A DNA stretch of 14,037 bases from Coriobacteriia bacterium. GTDB taxonomy: Bacteria; Actinomycetota; Coriobacteriia; WRKU01. The translations under genes were made by a program, and so were the position numbers. Location: the NCBI GenBank assembly GCA_009784095.1, contig WRDL01000027.1, positions 1-14,037 on the forward strand. The letters are read 5' to 3'. The stretch's first letter is position 1. The number at the start of each line of letters is the position of its first letter. Positions 7,666 to 14,037 of the stretch are shown here, piece after piece. The notes under the pieces were generated by a model. That model worked only from the letters and a program-made list of their open reading frames with translations. It was not told where the DNA came from and ran no database searches.

Positions 7666-8500
7666 AGCCGTACACCCCCCTTGCCTGGTCGCGGGCGATA
7701 TGACCGCCCTCGAGCGCGATGACCCTTCTGCGCATTGAGTTGACCATCTCGCGGTCATGGGTCGCGATCAAGATCGTCGTGCCGGTCTTGTTGATACGGT
7801 CGAGCAATTTCATGATGCCAAGCGAGGTCTGGGGGTCCAGATTACCGGTCGGCTCATCACAGAGTAGAAGCGGCGGGCGGTTGACGAACGCGCGCGCGAT
7901 CGATACACGTTGCTGCTCTCCTCCGGAAAGTTCGCTGGGGTAACTGTCGATCTTATCCTCAAGACCGACCAGACGCAGGACCTCAGGGACCTGTGTATTG
8001 ATCACATGTTTGGACTTGCCGATGACCTGGAGTGCGAACGCGACGTTCTCGAATGCGGTCTTGTTGGGCAGCAGCTTGAAGTCCTGGAACACGCAACCGA
8101 TGTTGCGGCGCAGATAGGGGATCTTCGTGTTGCGCAGTTTGCTCAGGTCATGACCGGCAACAACGATCTGCCCAGATGTGGGAGTGACCTCGCGCAGCAG
8201 GCTTCTGATAAATGTCGACTTTCCTGATCCTGAGTGTCCCACGATGAAGACGAACTCGCCTGCTTCGATCTCGACATTCACTTTATCGAGCGCGGCATAC
8301 TCGGGCGTATACTGCTTGGTAAGGTTGCGGACCGAGATCATCTTAGGACCGCTGACGCGTGATGCGGTCGGTATGGGAGCGGCGAGCTCCGCATACCCTT
8401 TTGCGATCTCATCGAGTTCGGGATCACGGGATGCAACCGGCCGGGCGGGATCCGGCAATATATTATCCAGATCGAATTCTAAATCTACTAAATCAGCCAA
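7655..8500 (-). CDS. ftsE: Cell division ATP-binding protein FtsE with an acidic N-terminal extension
   Basis: ABC-type ATPase driving the FtsEX complex. With a TTG start the protein has 281 residues; the normal FtsE core (about 228 residues) begins at MISVRNLTKQY, here residue 54. Walker A GHSGSGKST is at about 88-96, the Q-loop follows in CVFQDFKLLP, the signature LSGGEQQR is at 191-198, Walker B LLLCDEPTGNLD at about 211-222 and the switch histidine at 248. The TTG at 8500 is favoured because a perfect AAGGAG lies 6 bases upstream. The internal ATG at 8341 has no Shine-Dalgarno site, and neither does the ATG at 8533. A GTG at 8596 would give 313 residues but has only GAGG directly abutting it. 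The extension is rich in Asp, Leu and Pro and resembles no domain I know. The gene overlaps ftsX by 11 bases. Confidence 0.93.
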   Translation of the reverse strand: MADLVDLEFDLDNILPDPARPVASRDPELDEIAKGYAELAAPIPTASRVSGPKMISVRNLTKQYTPEYAALDKVNVEIEAGEFVFIVGHSGSGKSTFIRSLLREVTPTSGQIVVAGHDLSKLRNTKIPYLRRNIGCVFQDFKLLPNKTAFENVAFALQVIGKSKHVINTQVPEVLRLVGLEDKIDSYPSELSGGEQQRVSIARAFVNRPPLLLCDEPTGNLDPQTSLGIMKLLDRINKTGTTILIATHDREMVNSMRRRVIALEGGHIARDQARGVYGYVD

Positions 8501-8512
8501 GGAAGACTCCTT
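8501..8512 (-). promoter_or_regulatory. Strong Shine-Dalgarno site that decides the ftsE TTG start
   Basis: AAGGAG (8512-8507 on the minus strand) stands 6 bases before TTG at 8500, an ideal distance. No other in-frame ATG, GTG or TTG nearby has a comparable site. This supports translation of the N-terminal extension as part of FtsE. Confidence 0.65.
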
Positions 8513-8655
8513 ACTCTCTATTAGTGCGCACATACGCAAAAACTGCGCGTTTCGTGCAGCAGCCTTAAGTTTAGCATCATAGATGTGCGTGAACACCCTC
8601 GCACGTGTCGATAAGCCTATCGTTCACGTTACTGTTACTTATTGCACACACAACC

Positions 8656-8701
8656 TATACATATGGGGTGTTATCAAGTGTACATATGGGTTGTTAACAA
8701 G
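8656..8701. repeat. 23-bp direct tandem repeat upstream of ftsE (candidate regulator binding sites)
   Basis: Two head-to-tail copies, 8656-8678 and 8679-8701, match at 20 of 23 positions. Each contains the palindromic hexamer CATATG followed by a G-rich step, a GTT(A/T) core and CAAG. A spacing of 23 bp is about two helical turns, so bound proteins would lie on nearly the same face of the helix. On the minus strand the copies contribute TTGTTA and TTGATA, which resemble -35 boxes, but no -10 box at good distance is clear. The repeat lies about 155 bases before the proposed ftsE start. No array of further copies is present, so it is not a CRISPR. Confidence 0.55.
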
Positions 8702-8743
8702 AGAGTCCTTCGCGATGAGGTAGCGCTACATTATTAAGAAATT

Positions 8744-8762
8744 TGGTGCATTTCATGCGCCA
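8744..8762 (-). terminator. Weak terminator-like hairpin after the transketolase genes
   Basis: On the minus strand TGGCGCAT and ATGCACCA pair with one mismatch around a GAA loop, followed by AAATTTCTT. It starts about 20 bases past the transketolase stop. The stem is short and the tail is not a clean T-run, so it may be inefficient or accidental. A 10-bp palindrome, GTAGCGCTAC, lies further on at 8720-8729. Confidence 0.3.
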
Positions 8763-8783
8763 TATACATCCTGATGCGTATTC

Positions 8784-9710
8784 TCAGGTGAGTAATTCAC
8801 GTGCAGCGGCAGCGATCGATGCGCTGTCGAGTCTGTAGTGCTCTATCAGGTCGTGTGGATCCCCGCTTTGTCCGAATGTGTCGACGATCCCGATCCTTCG
8901 TGTCGGAACCGGATAGATCTCACTAAGCACCTCAGAGATCGCCGATCCCATCCCACCGAGCACTGAATGCTCTTCACATGTCACGATTCGACCGGTCTTC
9001 CTCACGCTGGCCAGTATCGTCTCTACATCGAGGGGTTTGACCGACACAACGTCGATGACCTCAGCCTGTACTCCCTCTGTCTCCAAAAGCTCAGCTGCCT
9101 TGAGAGCTTGGTCGACCTCGATGCCACATGCTGCAATCGTCACGTCGCTCCCTTCGCGTAAAACATAGGCACGCCCAAGCTCAAGCTCGAAACCTTCTTC
9201 ATAGACATCCACGGCGTCCATGCGGCCGAGTCGGATATAGAACGGTCCTGAGGTCTGCGCCGCGAGTCGGATCGCTGCTTTGGCTGACGCGTGATCGGCT
9301 GGAACGATTACTCTCATATTCGGAAGTACTCGCATGATCGTGATATCTTCGAGCGCTTGGTGCGACCCACCATCCGGACCGACGGTGACTCCGGCATGGG
9401 TCGGTGCGATCTTTACGTCAAGGTTGTTTGCGCAGACGGTGTTACGTATCTGCTCCCATGCGCGCCCGGTGCCGAACACGGCAAAGGAACCGGTGAAAGC
9501 GATCTTTCCCTCTTTGGCCAAGCCGGCGGCTACCCCGGTCATGTTGGCTTCTGCTATCCCGGCATTGAAGAATCTATCGGGATACTCCGCTCCGAATTTC
9601 GCGGTCGTGGTCGAGCCGGACAGGTCGGCATCTATCGCGACGACATCCAGTCCTTCTCGTGCCAACTCGATAAGGGTCTCGCCATATGCTGCTCGCGTCG
9701 CTTTGCCCAT
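8784..9710 (-). CDS. tkt: Transketolase, C-terminal subunit
   Basis: This 308-residue protein is the second half of a split transketolase: the pyrimidine-binding domain followed by the C-terminal domain. The partner subunit is encoded directly upstream. The enzyme moves two-carbon units between sugar phosphates in the non-oxidative pentose phosphate pathway using thiamine diphosphate. Visible features are the glutamate that activates the cofactor (E54 in AGIAEANM), the motif GVTVGPDGGSHQALEDI, which corresponds to the GEDGPTHQ loop of full-length enzymes, and a C-terminal part with VIDVVSVKPLD and CEEHSVLGGMG. I chose the ATG at 9710, which overlaps the upstream stop as TGATG and follows an AGGGA site; an upstream GTG at 9731 is less likely. 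Related families (DXS, pyruvate dehydrogenase E1 beta) share the fold, but the partner argues for transketolase. Confidence 0.95.
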   Translation of the reverse strand: MGKATRAAYGETLIELAREGLDVVAIDADLSGSTTTAKFGAEYPDRFFNAGIAEANMTGVAAGLAKEGKIAFTGSFAVFGTGRAWEQIRNTVCANNLDVKIAPTHAGVTVGPDGGSHQALEDITIMRVLPNMRVIVPADHASAKAAIRLAAQTSGPFYIRLGRMDAVDVYEEGFELELGRAYVLREGSDVTIAACGIEVDQALKAAELLETEGVQAEVIDVVSVKPLDVETILASVRKTGRIVTCEEHSVLGGMGSAISEVLSEIYPVPTRRIGIVDTFGQSGDPHDLIEHYRLDSASIAAAARELLT

Positions 9711-10546
9711 CACAGGATCCCTTCTCCGCACGCGCAGCGTATCTCATCACAGGCTTGGATCGCCTGATCGGCACTGGGTGCGTTCCCATGCCACTGCGCT
9801 TTATCTTCCATGAATGAGACACCACATCCTTTGATGGTCATCGCTACGATGACACGAGGTCTGTTCGGTGTCAAAGCGAGCGTAAGCGCTTCGTGGAGCG
9901 CCTCGACGTCATGGCCGTCGACAGAGGTGACATCCCAACCGAACGCTTCGAATTTACGCGCGATGTCGCCGAGGTCCATCACCTGATCGGTCTTACCATC
10001 GATCTGGAGATTATTGTTATCAACGATCGCGGTCAGGTTATCGAGTCCGTAGTGGGCCGCATACATCGCCGCTTCCCAGATCTGACCCTCCTGAAGCTCG
10101 CCATCACCCAACAGGCAGAACACACGTTGCCCCTCCCCGTCCAGCTTGAGCGCCTGTGCCATACCGCACGCGATCGAGAGACCCTGACCGAGCGATCCGG
10201 TCGACACTTCGATACCCGGTGTTTGCAAAGCATCGGGATGCCCTTGCAACATAGCGCCCAGTGAGCGTAGCTTTGGCAGTTCTGCCTTGTCGATATAACC
10301 GGCGAGTGCGAGTGCGCCGTATTGGACAGGAGCGGCGTGGCCTTTTGAGAGAACGAAGCGATCGCGAGAGGGGTCTTCGGGATCATGGGGGTCATGGCGC
10401 AAGACGTCACCGAAATAGAGGGTCGACACGATGTCTGCTGATGAGAGCGATCCACCGGGATGACCTGAGCCCGCTGCGGTGAGCATTTCTATGATGAGGA
10501 CCCGTAGTTGGGCCGCCTGTGCGCGTACAACGCTTGCATCAAACAT
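9710..10546 (-). CDS. tkt: Transketolase, N-terminal subunit
   Basis: This 278-residue protein carries the diphosphate-binding half of transketolase. Key motifs are GSGHPGGSLSSADI (H29), LSKGHAAP (H70), the STGSLGQGLS loop, and the thiamine diphosphate and metal-binding pattern GDGELQEGQIWEA (147-159) closing with NNN (177-179). The length and the stop right after the first domain show that it is a natural split gene of the kind common in archaea, clostridia and coriobacteria, not a broken full-length one: the downstream subunit has its own start and ribosome-binding site. The ATG at 10546 is preceded by AAGGGA at 7 bases; an in-frame GTG at 10567 lacks such a site. The 143 bases between the prfB stop and this start show no clear terminator or promoter. 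Confidence 0.95.
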   Translation of the reverse strand: MFDASVVRAQAAQLRVLIIEMLTAAGSGHPGGSLSSADIVSTLYFGDVLRHDPHDPEDPSRDRFVLSKGHAAPVQYGALALAGYIDKAELPKLRSLGAMLQGHPDALQTPGIEVSTGSLGQGLSIACGMAQALKLDGEGQRVFCLLGDGELQEGQIWEAAMYAAHYGLDNLTAIVDNNNLQIDGKTDQVMDLGDIARKFEAFGWDVTSVDGHDVEALHEALTLALTPNRPRVIVAMTIKGCGVSFMEDKAQWHGNAPSADQAIQACDEIRCACGEGIL

Positions 10547-10689
10547 GGTTTTGTCCCTTCGCATCACATCCCACAGACTTATCGTACCAACTACTGAGCG
10601 ACTTTAGGGTGACAATTATTAAACGAGAGAAAAATGTGGGGCGATCGCATCATCTGATAGCAAGGTACGTTGGTAGCTTTACCGCTGCG

Positions 10690-11820
10690 CTATTCGTCAA
10701 GCGAGATATCGAGCTGTGGAGCTCCAGCTGATCTCCATCGATGATATCCGATCACGAACGGATCGAGCGCTCCACCGAGTACTGCATCGACGTTGCCACT
10801 CTCGACCCCACAGCGCACATCCTTGACCATCTGGTAGGGATAGAGCACATAGTTACGGATTTGAGAGCCCCACGTGATGTCTTGCTTGGGGCCGCGTAAC
10901 TCATCGAGCTCTGCAGCGCGTTTTTCCTGTTCGATCTCGTAGACCTTTGCGCGCAAGATCTTGTAGGCTTGATCTTTATTCTTATGCTGAGACTTCTCAT
11001 TTTGGCAGGTCACGACCGTCCCGGTCGGTATATGTGTGAGCCGGACTGCGCTGTCTGTCGTATTGACGCTCTGCCCGCCCGGACCGCTGGAACGGTACAC
11101 ATCGACGCGCACATCCTCATCCTTGATGTCGACCTCGACCTCGTCGGGGAGCGCGGGCATGATCGAGACACCGGCAAACGTCGTCTGACGCCGTTTCTTC
11201 AGATCGGTCGGACTGATGCGGACGAGCCGATGGGTACCCTTCTCTGAGCGCAGCATGCCGTAGGCGTTGCGACCATGCACGGTGAACACTGCGCGATCGA
11301 TGCCGATCTCTTCAGCTTCAGGCGCTTCATGAACATCGACCGTCCAACCTTTTGACTCCGCATACTTGAGATACATCCGAAAGACCATATCGGTCCAGTC
11401 CTGAGCCTCGCGTCCACCTTGACCCGGCACGATGGTCATGATCGCGTCACCGCTGTCGAACTCGCCATCGAACCAGCTATTCTGCTCGAGCTCGTCGATG
11501 CGAGTCGCGAGAGTGTCTAGTTGCAGCTCTGTCTCCTGGGCGAGCACTTCATCATTCTCTGCTTTTGCGAGTTCAACACCAAGCTCAACTTCTTCGGCAA
11601 GCTCTTGGGTATCCCGATAGAATGCAAGCTCCTCGCGCAATCCCGCTGACTGGGCCATGGTCTGTTGAGCACGATCCGCATCGTTCCAGAAGTCCTCGAC
11701 AAGGCTTCGCTTCTCCAGCTCGGCGAGCTTTGCCTCCTTCGCATCGACGTGGAAGAACTCGCCGACGTGAGCGAGTCGCTCGCTTAACGTGGGGAACTCT
11801 GAATCGAAGCGTTCGAGCAT
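10690..11820 (-). CDS. prfB: Peptide chain release factor 2, with an unusual Ser-Pro-Thr recognition tripeptide
   Basis: RF2 reads UGA and UAA stop codons and triggers peptide release. The 376-residue protein has the N-terminal helical domain (VDAKEAKLAELE, DFWND), the GGQ catalytic motif at 248-250 in SSGPGGQSVNTTDSA, and the conserved QNEKSQHKNKDQA tail region. Two points stand out. First, the gene is one continuous frame: the segment where most bacteria have the CTTTGA programmed frameshift reads GEFFHVDAK without interruption. Second, residues 203-205 in LVRISPTDLKKRR are Ser-Pro-Thr where classical RF2 has Ser-Pro-Phe. The overall pattern and flanking residues still identify RF2, not RF1, which has Pro-Ala/Val-Thr. 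The gene follows secA by 6 bases with only a weak ribosome-binding site, so coupling to secA translation is likely. Confidence 0.95.
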   Translation of the reverse strand: MLERFDSEFPTLSERLAHVGEFFHVDAKEAKLAELEKRSLVEDFWNDADRAQQTMAQSAGLREELAFYRDTQELAEEVELGVELAKAENDEVLAQETELQLDTLATRIDELEQNSWFDGEFDSGDAIMTIVPGQGGREAQDWTDMVFRMYLKYAESKGWTVDVHEAPEAEEIGIDRAVFTVHGRNAYGMLRSEKGTHRLVRISPTDLKKRRQTTFAGVSIMPALPDEVEVDIKDEDVRVDVYRSSGPGGQSVNTTDSAVRLTHIPTGTVVTCQNEKSQHKNKDQAYKILRAKVYEIEQEKRAAELDELRGPKQDITWGSQIRNYVLYPYQMVKDVRCGVESGNVDAVLGGALDPFVIGYHRWRSAGAPQLDISLDE

Positions 11821-11826
11821 AGGTGA

Positions 11827-14037
11827 TTAGGCCCCGTGACACTTCTTGAATTTCAGACCGCTTCCGCACGGACAAGGATCGTTGCGACCGGCATTCGCGA
11901 ATGGATCGCTCTCGTCTTTGACGACCGGCTTTGACGCTCCGCCTCCCGCCATCTTTGCTGCGGCTTGCATCTGAGATTGATCGGGTGCCTGCACGCCCGC
12001 AGATTGCGCGGCCGCTGCGGTCGCACTGACTGCTGCATCCTGTGAGGGCGCCGAGTAGTTAGCGCTATCGAAGACGTTACGTTGAGGCGCCGTCTGCTGC
12101 TCGGCCAACTCGATGTGGAAGAGCATCTGCAGGAAATCCTCATTGATAGAGTCGACCAATCCGGCGAACATATCATAGGCTTCGTTCTTATACTCGACGA
12201 CCGGATCGCGTTGTCCTATTGCGCGCAGTCCCACACCTTCTTTGAGATAGTCCATCTCTTGGAGATGTTGCATCCAGCGCGCATCGATCATCTGCAGCAT
12301 GATATAGCGCTCGATCTCGCGCATCTTCTCCACACCGATGCGCTCCACCTTCGCGTCGTAAGCATCATGGACCAATTTGTCGAGTTCGAGCTCGAGGGCA
12401 TCTGCGGTGGACGCTTCATTGATGCGCTTCTTTATCCCATCGCTGATGCCGGAAAAATCACTGAACCAGGTAAAGAGACCGCGTTTGTCCCACTGATCCT
12501 TAGTTGAGCCCTCCGGGCAATGCAGCTCGATGTTCTGGTGAATGACCTCATCGATCATGCGCTCAATGCGCTCGCTGAGGTCTTTACCGCCGAGAATATT
12601 CGTGCGCTCACCGTAGATCGCCTCACGTTGCATATTCATGACATCGTCATATTCAAGCACGTGTTTTCTTGCGCCGAAATGGATCGTCTCGACTTTGCGT
12701 TGTGCGCTCTCGATCAGCTTACCGACCATATTCATTTGTATGGGTACATCATCAGGGATCTCGCTCGATTCCATCATCGCGGCGGCGCGATCAAGACGAT
12801 CGCCTCCGAACAGACGCATCAGGTCATCTTCAAGCGAGAGGTAGAAGCGAGAAAGACCGGGGTCTCCTTGGCGACCGGAACGACCACGGAGCTGATTATC
12901 GATACGCCTTGATTCATGGCGCTCGGTCCCTAGCACCGCCAACCCTCCTGCAGCGACTACCTCGTCGTGTTCGCGCCTCGTGATCTCTTTTGCTTCATCG
13001 AGTGCTTGCGCACGTTGCTCATCGGTCACCTCTTCGAGATCGATCCCTTTTGACGCGAGGATCTCTTCTGCGAGGAACTCAGGGTTTCCGCCGAGCAGGA
13101 TGTCGGTTCCACGACCGGCCATATTGGTCGCGATCGTGACCGCACCCAGACGTCCAGCCTGGGCGACGATATGCGCTTCGCGTTCATGATGCTTCGCGTT
13201 AAGCACGTTGTGCGGGATTCCGCGCCGTTTAAGTATTCGAGAGAGGCGTTCTGAGTTCTCGATCGAGATCGTTCCGAGCAGACAGGGTTGTCCGCGGCGG
13301 TGTGCGTCCTGTACGAAGTCAGCGAGTGCGTTATATTTGGCGTTCACATCACGATAGACCACATCGATATCATCGTCTCTGATCATCGGTTGATGTGTCG
13401 GGATCGCGACGACCGGCAGATCATAGATCTCACGAAATTCCTGATCCTCGGTCAACGCCGTTCCGGTCATACCGGCAAGCTTCTCATACATGCGGAAATA
13501 ATTCTGCAGCGTGATGGTCGCGAGCGTCTGGTTCTCCTCTTGAATGCGGACCTGCTCTTTGGCCTCGATCGCTTGATGGAGTCCCTCGCTATAGCGACGC
13601 CCGACCATCGGGCGTCCGGTGAACTCATCAACGATAAGCACTTCTCCGTCTGCGACAAGATACTCGACATCGCGATGGAACATGAATTGCGCTTTGAGTG
13701 CTTGTTGCAGATGATTGACGAGCGCCCCTGAAGGATCGGCATAGATATCATCGATGCCGAGCATGCGTTCGACCTTCGAGATACCTTGCTCGGTCGGAGC
13801 GATCGTGCGCTTTGCCTCATCGAGCTCGTAATCGACTTCGGGTTGCAGGTTGACGATCACGCGCGCGAAGTCCTTGTAGGTGTTCGCTGATTGTGTCGGC
13901 ACACCGGAGATGATAAGCGGTGTTCTCGCTTCGTCGATCAGGATCGAGTCAACCTCGTCGACGATCGCGTAGTAGTGTCCGCGTTGCACCATTTGCTCGG
14001 GCGAGGTGACCATGTTGTCACGCAAGTAGTCGAATCC
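11827..14037 (-). CDS. secA: Preprotein translocase ATPase SecA, 5' end beyond the window
   Basis: SecA powers protein export through the SecYEG channel at the cytoplasmic membrane. The window holds the last 736 residues, beginning at GFDYLRDNM; about 200 N-terminal residues including Walker A lie outside. Visible parts are the DEAD-type Walker B VDEVDSILIDEART (about 26-39), the crosslinking-domain region, GMTGTA (about 189-194), the helicase motifs NMAGRGTD (about 305-312) and GRSGRQGDPG (about 385-394), the helical scaffold and wing domains, and an Ala/Gln-rich linker. The extreme C-terminus carries the zinc-binding CPCGSG...KKCH pattern (C722, C724, C733, H734), which in the family contacts SecB or ribosomes. 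This tail marks it as the main housekeeping SecA, not an accessory SecA2. No disruption is seen. Confidence 0.97.
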   Translation of the reverse strand, partial: GFDYLRDNMVTSPEQMVQRGHYYAIVDEVDSILIDEARTPLIISGVPTQSANTYKDFARVIVNLQPEVDYELDEAKRTIAPTEQGISKVERMLGIDDIYADPSGALVNHLQQALKAQFMFHRDVEYLVADGEVLIVDEFTGRPMVGRRYSEGLHQAIEAKEQVRIQEENQTLATITLQNYFRMYEKLAGMTGTALTEDQEFREIYDLPVVAIPTHQPMIRDDDIDVVYRDVNAKYNALADFVQDAHRRGQPCLLGTISIENSERLSRILKRRGIPHNVLNAKHHEREAHIVAQAGRLGAVTIATNMAGRGTDILLGGNPEFLAEEILASKGIDLEEVTDEQRAQALDEAKEITRREHDEVVAAGGLAVLGTERHESRRIDNQLRGRSGRQGDPGLSRFYLSLEDDLMRLFGGDRLDRAAAMMESSEIPDDVPIQMNMVGKLIESAQRKVETIHFGARKHVLEYDDVMNMQREAIYGERTNILGGKDLSERIERMIDEVIHQNIELHCPEGSTKDQWDKRGLFTWFSDFSGISDGIKKRINEASTADALELELDKLVHDAYDAKVERIGVEKMREIERYIMLQMIDARWMQHLQEMDYLKEGVGLRAIGQRDPVVEYKNEAYDMFAGLVDSINEDFLQMLFHIELAEQQTAPQRNVFDSANYSAPSQDAAVSATAAAAQSAGVQAPDQSQMQAAAKMAGGGASKPVVKDESDPFANAGRNDPCPCGSGLKFKKCHGA

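Noticed and set aside
7666..7758. Longer FtsX N-terminus from 7758
   Set aside because: The extra 31 residues are low in family character and come from the overlapping end of ftsE; MSINPLYLL at 7665 is the typical FtsX start.
8656..8701. Possible CRISPR array
   Set aside because: The two repeat copies abut with no spacer and no further copies follow.
9708..9731. Transketolase halves as a frameshifted single gene
   Set aside because: The downstream half has its own ATG and ribosome-binding site, the split falls at a natural domain border, and split transketolases are common.
10568..10689. Promoter or terminator between prfB and the transketolase genes
   Set aside because: A TTGTCA and a TACGAT are present but 23 bases apart, and there is no hairpin with a T-run, so I do not call either.

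Overview
The window looks like chromosomal DNA from a bacterium of moderate, roughly even base composition. A deep-branching actinobacterium of the Coriobacteriia type is the best guess. The clues are: a SecA with a C-terminal zinc tail; an RF2 gene with no programmed frameshift; an L27 without the cleavable N-terminal extension usual in Firmicutes; a transketolase split into two genes; and a large exported protein built from InlB-like, MucBP-like, MBG-like and SHIRT-like modules, a style common in Coriobacteriia and other gut Gram-positives. This placement is inference; no rRNA gene is present.

All twelve protein genes lie on the minus strand, so biological order runs from right to left. secA (5' end cut off by the right edge) is followed 6 bases later by prfB (RF2). 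After a 121-base gap come the N- and C-terminal transketolase subunits, joined by a TGATG stop/start overlap. A 283-base regulatory gap holds a 23-bp tandem repeat and a weak terminator-like hairpin. Then follows a tightly coupled run: ftsE, ftsX (11-base overlap), a membrane-anchored S41 C-terminal processing protease (6-base gap), an M42 metallo-aminopeptidase (ATGA overlap) and smpB (its Shine-Dalgarno site overlaps the M42 stop). A further gap carries a good promoter for rplU-rpmA, which ends in a clear Rho-independent terminator. Last is a large surface protein whose 3' end lies beyond the left edge.

Functionally, the right part is housekeeping: protein export, translation termination, the non-oxidative pentose phosphate pathway, division-associated control of peptidoglycan hydrolysis, envelope proteolysis, peptide turnover and ribosome rescue, then two 50S proteins. 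The left 3 kb is accessory in character: a secreted, modular, probably wall-attached adhesin.

The most interesting points are: the RF2 stop-codon recognition tripeptide reads Ser-Pro-Thr, not the canonical Ser-Pro-Phe; FtsE carries an acidic N-terminal extension of about 53 residues behind a probable TTG start; the 23-bp tandem repeat lies upstream of ftsEX; and the adhesin contains a central segment of about 140 residues that I cannot assign. I found no mobile element, CRISPR array, tRNA or rRNA gene.
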